Positions 1 to 8,288 are shown, numbered from the stretch's first letter. The stretch is 14,202 bases of DNA from Thermoplasmata archaeon (GCA_019594305.1 JAFDTZ010000050.1:1-14202); one strand, 5' to 3'. The notes: generated by a model from the sequence alone, not told the origin. Translations and numbers: made by a program.

Positions 1-24
1 AATCTGTTGCATACACGTGTGGTC

Positions 25-2901
25 ATGATACGCGATAAGATCATACCGATATTTGTAATGCTTACAATACTGTTAAGCACGGCCGCAGTATCCACTGGGA
101 TGAATACCGATAAAGGTTGTACAATACACGAACATTCGTATCTGGACATACCGGCACCGGAGGAATTTGAAGTGAGAAAAGACGGAAACGATGTAGTGTT
201 GCACTGGGCCACGCTAGAGGATGTCGATGGTTACAAAATCTATTGGACACAAGATGTCTATGCGTCATTCCCGGCAGAGTGGGATCATGACCTTTCTGAA
301 GAGTTAGAGTGGAGGCATCATGGTGCGTTACTAACCGGTGGGAACCATTTATATCTTGTCAGGGGTGTAAAGGGGGGAATCGAGGGCAGGATATCAACGA
401 TGGGATTCTGTATCGCAAGATACTTCATCGACGATGCAATCTCAAAATTACACTACCTGTCGATCCCTGCGGATTTTCCCGATATGAACGGCGACGGCAG
501 CCTGACAGCAAGTGACATTGTCACGCACATAGAAGGACACACTGGCGATGGTGCGAATGTGTATATCACCGCTGTGGTTAAATGGGATTACACCACTAGA
601 GGTTACACCGAACAGTACTTATACAGTGACTTCCCGGCAGGCTGGACCGGTGGTACCGACTTCAACATCGAACCCGGTGACGGAATAGGTATCAAAGTAC
701 AGAACGGTTCTGAGTTCACATGGCACATAAACGCAACGGATATAGAGTACAGCATGGATTTTATTGACGATGCGGATAATAGACTACATTACATACCCAT
801 ACCCTATTCAATGCATGATAATAATGTCGATGGCAAACTCACCGCTAGCGATATAGTTATCGACATAGAGGGACATACCGGTGAAGGTTCAAATCAGTAT
901 ATTAGAAGTGTGGTTAAATGGGATTACACCGTCCGTGGTTGGACCGAGCAATACTACTACGCGGACTTCCCTTTCCCGGGCGGCTGGACCGGTGGTACCG
1001 ACTTCAACATCGAACCCGGTGACGGAATAGGAATCTACGTGCAGAACGATGCCAACTTCACATGGACGCCCACCCTGATGGACCTGGAACCTCCAACGGT
1101 GGTTGAGGTAACACCTGGTACACCGGTGGTGCCGGTGGCTCCCGAGTTCACTATCGTGTTCTCAAAGGATATGGAAAGGGAGACAGTTGAAGATGCATTC
1201 GACTGGGAAGATACCTATGTGAACATGACATGGTTGGATAACCGTACCTTCGTGGTTAAACCCCTAGAGTCGTTGACACCCGGTAAGGAATACAACATCA
1301 CCATCAGTGCGAATGCAGTAGATCTGTACCGTAACAGATTGGACGGAAACGCGGATGGCATCCCGGGTGACGATTTTATATACACCTTTACCGCAGAGCT
1401 ACCTCCAGTTATCGAGCATACACCCCCGAACCGATGGCACATGTACGATGAAATAACTATCGAAGCGGTCGTAACAGATGATATACATCTACAAAGCGTA
1501 TACCTCGAGTATTCGTTTGCCGGCGGTTCAGGCGATAACGTCAGCATGAACCACACCATAGACGATACCTATGCTATGACTTTGGACGTACCTGGCACGG
1601 AATCCACACTGGTTTACACCATCTGGGCAACAGACGGCGCGGGTCTAACGACACATTCCGGCCCACATTCCGTTCCCATATTAAACCTGACAGCACCTTC
1701 GGTGATCCGCGTATCTCAGGATTACGATGTTATGCCAATCAACGGTATTTTCAATATAGAATTCTCTAAACCTATGGCAACGGATATCATCAGTGCTTGC
1801 GGTATATCGCCGGAAGTGCACTTCGAAACAGATTGGAACAGCAGTTACAATCTCAGCATAGTTCTGTTCAATCTAAATCCGGAAACGCAGTATACCTTCA
1901 CCATAAACAGAACCAAAGCTGTAGATCTCCACGGTATACCACTAGACGAAGATATTACGTACGTATTCACGTCTCAGGGACCCCCCCAAGTGACCTCGGT
2001 AACAAGTGTGGAAGAGATAGACAAAGGTTTCGATATCAGAGTAGAAACTGAGGTCCAAGGGGATGTGGAGATATCTGAGGTTACTCTACTATATACAAGT
2101 ACTAACAATGTATACCACCAGGTACCTGCCAACTACAGCGGAGATAATGTTTGGCTAACAGGCATACCCAGGCAGAACCGTACGGGAGAGATAAGCTATC
2201 GATTCAAAGCGGTTGACATCAGCGGACTCATTACCTATAGTGAAACCTACACAATTTTTGTGAAGAACCCGTCCCGTATATATCCACTGGATATCATCGA
2301 TGCAGAAGCAGATACACCCTTTGACTTCAACATAAGGGTTACTAGTCCTGTCGGAGTAATCCGTGTGGTGCTACATTATACATGCCCTAAGGGACAACAG
2401 CATTCCGTCGATCTTATGCTGCAGGAGGGAGATCTAACTGACGGCTCCTGGGGCTGCAAACTTACTGCCGACGAAGGCCAGCTAACATACCAACTGGAAA
2501 TAATCGATGCCGACGGGGAGAACATCATTCTTCCCTCGACACCGGCCTACATAACAGTTAATGAAAAACCGGTCATACTTGGTGGATACTTATGGCATCT
2601 ACTTTTAATACTAGTTGCATGCGCAGCAGGTGGCGGTGCATACATGTTATGGAAAAGACGGCCGGTTAAAGATGAACAAGAGATCATATCCGGTGAAACC
2701 GCTCCAGCCACCGACACAGAGACCCAACAATTAAATAATACAACGTGCACTATCTGCTTCGGACAGATAGAAGAACCAGACGCTCGCCACGGATGCATAG
2801 ATTGCGGTAACTCATACCACAAAACATGCATATACGAACTTGGCGAGTGTCCTGTTTGTGGTAAAGACCCTTTAGCAGGTGTTAAAGATGAACAAACATG
2901 A
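25..2901 (+). CDS. Large membrane-anchored surface protein with Ig-like modules and a cytoplasmic RING-like finger
   Basis: This is an exported, multi-domain protein of 958 residues if it starts at the ATG at 25. A TTG at 7 is in frame, but the hydrophobic signal peptide (about residues 1-25) begins right after the ATG, so I prefer the ATG. Frame is open to the window edge, so a longer form cannot be excluded. Seen in order: a fibronectin III-like segment (about 42-130); two tandem copies of a ~105-residue domain (133-237 and 245-348), each with an EF-hand/dockerin-like loop (DMNGDG, DNNVDG); two SbsA/Big_5-like Ig domains (about 354-459 and 556-653) alternating with other Ig-like segments up to about 852; a transmembrane helix (about 853-875) followed by KRR. 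Then comes a C4HC3 zinc finger with ligands C908, C911, C924, C927, H932, C935, C942 and C945. The topology predicts Ig modules outside and the finger inside. The stop lies inside the next gene. Function is unknown; binding or adhesion is inference. Confidence 0.85.
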   Translation: MIRDKIIPIFVMLTILLSTAAVSTGMNTDKGCTIHEHSYLDIPAPEEFEVRKDGNDVVLHWATLEDVDGYKIYWTQDVYASFPAEWDHDLSEELEWRHHGALLTGGNHLYLVRGVKGGIEGRISTMGFCIARYFIDDAISKLHYLSIPADFPDMNGDGSLTASDIVTHIEGHTGDGANVYITAVVKWDYTTRGYTEQYLYSDFPAGWTGGTDFNIEPGDGIGIKVQNGSEFTWHINATDIEYSMDFIDDADNRLHYIPIPYSMHDNNVDGKLTASDIVIDIEGHTGEGSNQYIRSVVKWDYTVRGWTEQYYYADFPFPGGWTGGTDFNIEPGDGIGIYVQNDANFTWTPTLMDLEPPTVVEVTPGTPVVPVAPEFTIVFSKDMERETVEDAFDWEDTYVNMTWLDNRTFVVKPLESLTPGKEYNITISANAVDLYRNRLDGNADGIPGDDFIYTFTAELPPVIEHTPPNRWHMYDEITIEAVVTDDIHLQSVYLEYSFAGGSGDNVSMNHTIDDTYAMTLDVPGTESTLVYTIWATDGAGLTTHSGPHSVPILNLTAPSVIRVSQDYDVMPINGIFNIEFSKPMATDIISACGISPEVHFETDWNSSYNLSIVLFNLNPETQYTFTINRTKAVDLHGIPLDEDITYVFTSQGPPQVTSVTSVEEIDKGFDIRVETEVQGDVEISEVTLLYTSTNNVYHQVPANYSGDNVWLTGIPRQNRTGEISYRFKAVDISGLITYSETYTIFVKNPSRIYPLDIIDAEADTPFDFNIRVTSPVGVIRVVLHYTCPKGQQHSVDLMLQEGDLTDGSWGCKLTADEGQLTYQLEIIDADGENIILPSTPAYITVNEKPVILGGYLWHLLLILVACAAGGGAYMLWKRRPVKDEQEIISGETAPATDTETQQLNNTTCTICFGQIEEPDARHGCIDCGNSYHKTCIYELGECPVCGKDPLAGVKDEQT
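421..1068 (+). repeat. Tandem duplicated domain with calcium-loop-like motif, coding
   Basis: Two adjacent copies of one domain (421-735 and 757-1068) share the pattern FIDDA..LHY.PIP, an Asp/Asn-rich EF-hand-like loop, LTASDIV..IEGHTG, VVKWDYT.RG.TEQY, GWTGGTDFNIEPGDGIGI and FTW. Inside them a 50-bp stretch is identical at the DNA level (640-689 and 982-1031), and a 21-bp stretch is identical at 574-594 and 910-930. This points to a fairly recent internal duplication or to gene conversion. Calcium binding is inferred from the loop pattern only. Confidence 0.85.
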
Positions 2902-4291
2902 GAACTTCAGTGAATGGTACAACGAGGTCATAGAGAAGGCAGGACTTACAGACAAGAGATACCCGGTAAAAGGGATGAACGTCTGGCCAGCCTACGGTTG
3001 GAAACTGATGCGTTTGATAGACGATGAAACCCGAAGGCTGGTGGAAGAAACAAACCACCAGGAGGTCAAGTTCCCCTTGCTCATACCCGAAGATGAGTTC
3101 AAAAAAGAAGCCGATCATATAAAAGGTTTCGACGATCAGGTCTTCTGGGTTTCCCACGCAGGAAGGAACGAGCTAGACATACCGCTGCTGCTCAGACCAA
3201 CCAGCGAGACTGCCATGTACCCCGTATTCGACCTGTGGATACGCTCACACACCGATCTTCCCCTTAAGACATATCAGATAGTTAACGTCTTCAGATACGA
3301 AACCAAGCAGACCAGAGCTTTCATGCGCATGCGAGAGATACACTTCTTCGAGGCTCACACTTGCCACCAGGACGAAGTTGAAGCTGAAGAGCAGATTCAT
3401 GAGGATTTTGAGATAATGGATGCTCTCTCTAAAAAGCTCTGTTTACCTTACCTTAAACTCAAAAGGACGGATTGGGACAAATTCCCGGGGGCGGAATACA
3501 GCGTCGGTGCCGATGCCCTCATGCCTACCGGAAGATTACTACAGATAGCAGGTATCCATCAATATCTGACTAATTTTGCAAAAGCGTACAACATCACTTA
3601 CGAAGATATAGATGGAGAACATAAACATGTACATCAGACCACCTACGGCATGTCCGAACGACTCATAGGTGCTGTAGTTGCGATACATGGAGACGACAAA
3701 GGTGTGGTTCTTCCACCGGAAGTGGCACCGATACAGATACGGATAATACCCATAATTTACGGTGAAGATGCTGACTTACTTAACTACTGCAGAGAGATAG
3801 AAGACACTCTTAAGGAGATGGGTTTCAGGGTTGATATAGATGACCATGATGACCTCAGACCCGGAAGTAAATTCTTCCATTCGGAGGAGAAGGGGATACC
3901 CCTACGACTAGATATCGGTGGGAACGAGATGGAAGATGGTACGGTCACCGCGGTTAGAAGAGATACCGGTAAAAAAACAGTGATACCCTACGATAAACTG
4001 TCCATGAACATAAAAGAGATATTAGAGACCATGGAAGAAGAGATGTACGATAGGGCTCGACAAGATTTAGAAGACAATATGGAAGACGCACAGGACTTCG
4101 CCGAGATGAAAGAAGAGAAGATATATCGTATAGGTTGGTGCGGCGAATTAGACTGCGGTCAGTACATCGAGGAAGTATCTGATAGAGAGATACTGGGCAC
4201 CTTATACGATGATAAGGAAGATCACAAAGGACAGTGTTTGTCATGCGGTAAACCTACAGTCGAAGCCGTTTATCTCTGCAGGACCCATTGA
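2888..4291 (+). CDS. proS: Prolyl-tRNA synthetase, archaeal/eukaryal short type
   Basis: A class II aminoacyl-tRNA synthetase that charges tRNA-Pro with proline in the cytoplasm. It has 467 residues, normal for the short form without the bacterial editing insertion. Visible landmarks are RPTSET (103-108), the motif 2 region FRYE (135-138) leading to RAFMRMREIHFFEAHT, and the motif 3 region GMSERLIGAVVAIHGDDKG. A C-terminal zinc site has C418, C423, C450 and C453 (C-x4-C, C-x2-C), matching the spacing I recall for the Thermus and archaeal enzymes. I chose the ATG at 2888 because AGGTG lies 6 nt upstream (2877-2881); the in-frame GTG at 2879 sits inside that Shine-Dalgarno. The gene overlaps the upstream surface-protein gene by 14 nt, which suggests coupled translation. 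The last residue is His, where relatives usually end in Tyr. It meets the convergent DUF192 gene with no spacer. Confidence 0.97.
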   Translation: MNKHENFSEWYNEVIEKAGLTDKRYPVKGMNVWPAYGWKLMRLIDDETRRLVEETNHQEVKFPLLIPEDEFKKEADHIKGFDDQVFWVSHAGRNELDIPLLLRPTSETAMYPVFDLWIRSHTDLPLKTYQIVNVFRYETKQTRAFMRMREIHFFEAHTCHQDEVEAEEQIHEDFEIMDALSKKLCLPYLKLKRTDWDKFPGAEYSVGADALMPTGRLLQIAGIHQYLTNFAKAYNITYEDIDGEHKHVHQTTYGMSERLIGAVVAIHGDDKGVVLPPEVAPIQIRIIPIIYGEDADLLNYCREIEDTLKEMGFRVDIDDHDDLRPGSKFFHSEEKGIPLRLDIGGNEMEDGTVTAVRRDTGKKTVIPYDKLSMNIKEILETMEEEMYDRARQDLEDNMEDAQDFAEMKEEKIYRIGWCGELDCGQYIEEVSDREILGTLYDDKEDHKGQCLSCGKPTVEAVYLCRTH

Positions 4292-4768
4292 TCACGTACG
4301 GTATTCTTCAGGAATGATCACCATATTACCTACATGAATGTCATTATCTTGGAAGAAAGCCTTGTTCACTTCCAAGGCATACCTATATTCGCCCTCGGGC
4401 TTATGCTCATCGTCGGTATAAGGTTCCATGTCCTGAATATCCAGTATCGTACCGTCTTCCGCTATAAATGCTATGGAAAGAGGTATGGAGGTATCCTTCA
4501 TCCAGAAACCTGAACTAATATTTTCATCGAATATAAAGAGCATACCGCACGGATCACATAGTGAATCTCTACCGGACAATCCTTTTCTATGTTGAGAGTG
4601 TTCCATCGCCAACTCAACATAGATAGTGATATTCTCTCCTTGCTCATTTATAACGGTGATCTCGGTACTTTCAAATTCCGCTTCAGAGCCATTGTACAAC
4701 ATATAAAAAGTTAAAGTGACGATGACGATCGCCACGACTACCACAGATAACTTTACTTTTTTATCCAT
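4292..4768 (-). CDS. Membrane-tethered DUF192 protein
   Basis: A protein of 158 residues with one N-terminal hydrophobic segment (about 6-24), probably an uncleaved signal anchor, followed by an extracytoplasmic DUF192 domain (about 50-156). Recognition rests on the family pattern RKGLSGR, GMLFIF, FWMKDTSIPLSIAFI, DGTILDI and YALEVNKAFF. The family is widespread in bacteria and archaea, but I know of no firmly assigned biochemical role. A C-x2-C pair (C71, C74) sits just before GMLFIF, where homologues usually have no cysteines; outside the membrane it could form a disulfide. The ATG start lies 10 nt after the stop of the 65-residue gene and shows no strong Shine-Dalgarno, so it is probably the last gene of the operon and translated by coupling. 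Its stop abuts the proS stop directly. Confidence 0.9.
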   Translation of the reverse strand: MDKKVKLSVVVVAIVIVTLTFYMLYNGSEAEFESTEITVINEQGENITIYVELAMEHSQHRKGLSGRDSLCDPCGMLFIFDENISSGFWMKDTSIPLSIAFIAEDGTILDIQDMEPYTDDEHKPEGEYRYALEVNKAFFQDNDIHVGNMVIIPEEYRT

Positions 4769-4778
4769 AGTTCGGAGT

Positions 4779-4976
4779 TCAATCCAAAGAATATAGTAAA
4801 AACCCGATGATCCCGAAGCCCACCATAACGGCAGTGATAGTGTACACGCCTACGTCAAACCATGTACCATGCACAAAAGACCATGATATATAGAAAGCAA
4901 TGCCCAGGGCTGCTACGAAGGCATAGATCATCGCTAAATATTCCCTGGGTATCATTTCTTCATTGCTTTCTTCCAT
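4779..4976 (-). CDS. Small two-helix membrane protein, unrecognised
   Basis: A 65-residue protein with a short acidic N-terminus (MEESNEEM) and two predicted transmembrane helices (about 14-34 and 41-63), leaving almost no soluble part. I do not recognise a family. It is probably a genuine gene: the ATG has a good Shine-Dalgarno, GAGGTG, 8 nt upstream, and this site shares bases with the TGA of EF-2, so ribosomes finishing EF-2 could restart here. It lies 12 nt after EF-2 and 10 nt before the DUF192 gene, which suggests co-transcription with both. A function linked to the DUF192 membrane protein is a guess from position only. Confidence 0.75.
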   Translation of the reverse strand: MEESNEEMIPREYLAMIYAFVAALGIAFYISWSFVHGTWFDVGVYTITAVMVGFGIIGFLLYSLD

Positions 4977-4988
4977 ATCTATAGCACC

Positions 4989-7187
4989 TCAGGCCCTGTA
5001 GTGTGATTCGTCGAAAGGCTCAGGTTTGAGCCCTTTACGTTCTCTTATCTGTTTTACAACTTCGGGAACCATATTTTTAGGTACCTTTTCGAAGCCCGCA
5101 TGCTCCGTTGACCAAAGTGCCTTACCACCCGTCGCACTTCTGATGTCACCGGAAAAACCGAACATCTCGGCAACAGGAGTCTTTGCCTCAAGTTTAGTGT
5201 TATTTCCTTCCTGCTTCATATCGAGTATCTCGCCTCGTCTCTGCTGTATCTGAACCGTGGCGTTGCCCATGATATCTGCAGGCACATCGATGAAAACTTT
5301 TTGTTTTGGTTCCAGGAGACTTCGTCCTGCTTGGCACATAGCTCCGTATATGGCATTTTTGACCGCGGGTATCACCTGTGCAGGTCCACGATGGATCGCG
5401 TCCTCATGAAGTTTCGCATTAACCAAACGGACTTTTACACCTTTACAGTTCTCACGAGCAAGGGGACCTTCCTCCATGGCGGATTCGAAGCCGTCCTCTA
5501 TCAATTCCATAGTCTCATAAAGGTATTGAATTCCTTTGGTCATATTGAGAAGAACGTTATCTCCGTAGAAATCAACAAAGTTCTTAGATTCATCTTTGTC
5601 CATCCCAAGTTCTCTAAGCTGCTTGCTCAACTCATTTTTGTTCTCTATCTTTCCATGTACTGAAATAGTTCCTTCGTCTATAGCTTTCACTATACTTTCC
5701 TCGAGAGGTTCTATTTCTATGTAAAATCTATTATGTCTATTTGGGGATACACCTTCGAATACCTCGCTTTTACCGTCCACGCTTTCTCTGTAGACCACTA
5801 TGGGTGGAGAAGAGGTTATCTGTACTCCCTGCTCCTCTCTTATACGATGTTCGGTCACCTCTAGATGAAGTTCGCCCATACCGGAGATCAGATGTTCACC
5901 TGTTTCTTCGTCTATCTTGACCATTATACTCGGGTCCGATTTCCCTATAGAACGCAGTACATCTATGAGTTTAGGTAAGTCCGCGGTTCTCTTTGCCTCA
6001 ACGGCCTTGGTGACTACCGGTTCAGAGTAATGCTTCATCTTCTCAAAGAGCACCATATCTTCAAGCGAGCTTACTGTAGAACCTGCGATCGAATCTTTCA
6101 GACCGGTTACTGCAACAACGTTTCCGGCCTTAATTTCGTCCACAGGAACCCGATCTGCACCTACGCTTAGGGACACCTGCTGAACACGATTAAGTTTTGG
6201 CTGTCGATCCACCTTCAACATCATACCGCCCTTGATCATCCCGCTGAACAATCGGCCGACGGATACCTCACCGGCGTGGGGATCGATAATTATCTTTGTC
6301 ACCATCAATGCAGTAGGACCTTTTTCATCACACTCTATCATGGCTTTACCTACTTCTGATTGTTCATCTCCCCTCCATATGTTTGGTATTCGGTATTTTT
6401 GCGCAGTTATAGGGTCAGGCATGTGTCTTATTACCTGGTTAAGTATTACCTCGTGGATCGGTGCTTTTTTGGCCAGTTCTTTGATATTTTTCTGTTCTAT
6501 AAAGTCGTAAACATCCTTGAATGAGAAACCTCTTGCTTTCATGAAGGGTACTGATATGGCCCAGTTGTAAAGGGCAGAACCGAAGGCTACCGTCCCGTCT
6601 TCTACACTCAAACCCCATTTTCCTTTGAATTCCTCGGGAGTCATGCTTTTGATCAGTTCATCTATTTCACGTATCATTTTGTAAAGCCTTTGCTGCATCT
6701 CCTCTCCGTCAAGGTTCAACTCGGTTATCAGTCTATCCACCTTATTGATAAACAAGATAGGTCTCACTTTTTCCTTTAGAGCCTGACGTATCACTGTTTC
6801 TGTCTGTGGCATAACTCCTTCAACACCGCAAACAACTATGATCACACCATCAACGGCCCTCATAGCCCTGGTAACGTCACCGCCGAAATCAACATGCCCG
6901 GGGGTATCTACCAGATTTATAAGATATTCCTTACCTTCGTAATCGTGAACCATTGAAACATTCGCCGCATTGATGGTAATTCCTCTAGCCTGCTCTTGTT
7001 CATCAAAATCTAACATCAATTGTCTACCGGCCAATTCCTCGGACATCATACCGGCACCGGCGATGAGATTATCACTCAAAGTGGTCTTACCGTGGTCGAT
7101 GTGAGCTGCCGTCCCTATGTTTCGTATCATTTTCGGTTTATCCATCAGCTTTTGTGCCTTTTGGATGTTCTTTTCCTTTCGTCCCAT
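4989..7187 (-). CDS. fusA: Translation elongation factor 2 (aEF-2)
   Basis: The GTPase that moves tRNA and mRNA through the ribosome after each peptide bond. It has 732 residues, the usual archaeal length. G motifs are AHIDHGKT (28-35), RGITI (68-72), DTPGH (94-98), NKVD (148-151) and GSAL. The domain IV tip carries IHRGPAQ with H599, the residue that archaea and eukaryotes modify to diphthamide. No intein or frameshift was seen. The ATG start is preceded by GGAGA about 7 nt upstream. It follows rps7 after 27 nt and is part of the rps12-rps7-EF-2 group transcribed from the promoter near 8340. The elongation factor 1A and uS10 genes that often follow in archaea are absent; two membrane-protein genes follow instead. 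Confidence 0.98.
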   Translation of the reverse strand: MGRKEKNIQKAQKLMDKPKMIRNIGTAAHIDHGKTTLSDNLIAGAGMMSEELAGRQLMLDFDEQEQARGITINAANVSMVHDYEGKEYLINLVDTPGHVDFGGDVTRAMRAVDGVIIVVCGVEGVMPQTETVIRQALKEKVRPILFINKVDRLITELNLDGEEMQQRLYKMIREIDELIKSMTPEEFKGKWGLSVEDGTVAFGSALYNWAISVPFMKARGFSFKDVYDFIEQKNIKELAKKAPIHEVILNQVIRHMPDPITAQKYRIPNIWRGDEQSEVGKAMIECDEKGPTALMVTKIIIDPHAGEVSVGRLFSGMIKGGMMLKVDRQPKLNRVQQVSLSVGADRVPVDEIKAGNVVAVTGLKDSIAGSTVSSLEDMVLFEKMKHYSEPVVTKAVEAKRTADLPKLIDVLRSIGKSDPSIMVKIDEETGEHLISGMGELHLEVTEHRIREEQGVQITSSPPIVVYRESVDGKSEVFEGVSPNRHNRFYIEIEPLEESIVKAIDEGTISVHGKIENKNELSKQLRELGMDKDESKNFVDFYGDNVLLNMTKGIQYLYETMELIEDGFESAMEEGPLARENCKGVKVRLVNAKLHEDAIHRGPAQVIPAVKNAIYGAMCQAGRSLLEPKQKVFIDVPADIMGNATVQIQQRRGEILDMKQEGNNTKLEAKTPVAEMFGFSGDIRSATGGKALWSTEHAGFEKVPKNMVPEVVKQIRERKGLKPEPFDESHYRA

Positions 7188-7214
7188 AAAAAAATCTCCT
7201 ATTTAAGTTAAATA

Positions 7215-7847
7215 TTATCTTGCTGATTGAGCCATCCTTTCCGTCTCTTCCTTCTTCGAGATGGCAAATGATGTTTTATCTCCGTTTGCTGCGTTTATCA
7301 ATTCTTGCGCCAGACAATAAGCGACGCCCCTTTTAGTTTTAAATGATGCTTTAACCGCTCCTTTTGTGTTATTCGATATGGATATGGAGAGACGACGTAA
7401 AGGCGAAACGTCCACCGCTTTCGGCACTGAGATACCACCATATCTGATCTGGGTGGTTTCTTCCATCGGTGCGGAATTTTCAATCGCCCTTACCAGTATC
7501 TGAACGGGATTTTTCCCTGTTTTTTTGTGGATTATATCCATAGCATCCATAACGATGTTGTATGCCTTCGTTTTCTTACCGGTGTAATTTTTTGTTCGCA
7601 TCATACCATTGATCAATCGCTCGATTATACTGACCTCGCTGTTACCAAATCTCTTATTACTACGGGATCCTCCGCTGTGAGGTACAAGTACAGGAAGTAA
7701 ATTGATATACCTTTTCAGACCGGGGTCGGAGGGCTTTACTTCTTTCATGTCATACTTACCAAAGAGTAGCGGCATCTCGAGCTTATCAAAAATATATTCT
7801 TGAGCGTTTGTTAACGACGTGTCCTTTTCATCTATATTTTCAGCCAT
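7215..7847 (-). CDS. rps7: Ribosomal protein uS7
   Basis: A small-subunit protein that nucleates assembly of the 16S rRNA 3' domain and contacts the E-site region. It has 210 residues, in the archaeal range and longer than the bacterial protein because of the N-terminal extension. Recognisable stretches are FGNSEVSIIERLINGMMR, KNPVQILVRAIENSAPMEE, GGISVPKAVDVSPLRRL and KKEETERMAQSAR. The ATG at 7847 has AGGTG 8 nt upstream, overlapping the TAA of rps12, so the two genes are tightly coupled (12 nt apart). Confidence 0.98.
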   Translation of the reverse strand: MAENIDEKDTSLTNAQEYIFDKLEMPLLFGKYDMKEVKPSDPGLKRYINLLPVLVPHSGGSRSNKRFGNSEVSIIERLINGMMRTKNYTGKKTKAYNIVMDAMDIIHKKTGKNPVQILVRAIENSAPMEETTQIRYGGISVPKAVDVSPLRRLSISISNNTKGAVKASFKTKRGVAYCLAQELINAANGDKTSFAISKKEETERMAQSAR

Positions 7848-7859
7848 GGATGAAACACC

Positions 7860-8288
7860 TTACCTCAATGGTTTCTCTCTTCTACCGGTGACCAACTCTC
7901 TTAGAGCTACTCTGTTCACCTTGACCACCTTGAATCTGACTCCTGGTATATCGCCGTATGCTCTTCCTCTCATACCACCTATACCTTCGATCAAAACCTC
8001 GTCATGTTCATCGATGTAATTTATCGCGCCTTCTCCTGGTGCGAATGCTGTCACCTGACGACCGTTCTTTATAAGCTGAACCTTTACGCATTTCCTTATG
8101 GCAGAGTTAGGCTGTTTAGCTTCTATACCTACCTTTTCCAGAACGATTCCTCTACCTTGAGGTGCACCTTCCAGTGGATCGGTCTTCTTTTTAAGACCTT
8201 TTTCCCGCTTTTTGTAACTCAAGTCACTCCAGCGGAATTTCTGCCGGGTTCGTTTAAGTTTCCGAGCACAATTGAGACCTTTTGCCAA
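7860..8288 (-). CDS. rps12: Ribosomal protein uS12
   Basis: A decoding-centre protein of the small subunit. It has 142 residues and the archaeal/eukaryal N-terminus (ARKLKRTRQKFRWSD). Conserved loops are KQPNSAIRKC and GDIPGVRFKVVKVN. The start codon is TTG: no ATG or GTG lies in a suitable place upstream, GGAG sits 8 nt upstream, and the protein begins where archaeal homologues begin. It is the first gene of the operon, with its own TATA-like box at 8340-8347 and an inferred leader of roughly 30 nt. The nusA and rpl30e genes, which precede it in many archaea, are absent; hxlB lies upstream on the same strand, 71 nt away. Confidence 0.97.
   Translation of the reverse strand: MAKGLNCARKLKRTRQKFRWSDLSYKKREKGLKKKTDPLEGAPQGRGIVLEKVGIEAKQPNSAIRKCVKVQLIKNGRQVTAFAPGEGAINYIDEHDEVLIEGIGGMRGRAYGDIPGVRFKVVKVNRVALRELVTGRREKPLR

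Noticed and set aside
7..24. In-frame TTG start at 7 for the large surface protein
   Set aside because: The signal peptide begins directly after the ATG at 25, and the extra six residues add nothing recognisable. An even earlier start outside the window cannot be tested.
1215..1559. 114-codon minus-strand frame within the surface-protein gene
   Set aside because: It lies opposite an Ig-like domain with clear family patterns on the plus strand; no independent support.
2879..2887. GTG start at 2879 for proS
   Set aside because: This GTG is part of the AGGTG Shine-Dalgarno that serves the ATG at 2888.
5301..5663. 120-codon plus-strand open frame inside the EF-2 gene
   Set aside because: It runs antisense to a highly conserved gene, and the protein resembles nothing; it is a by-product of EF-2 codon structure.
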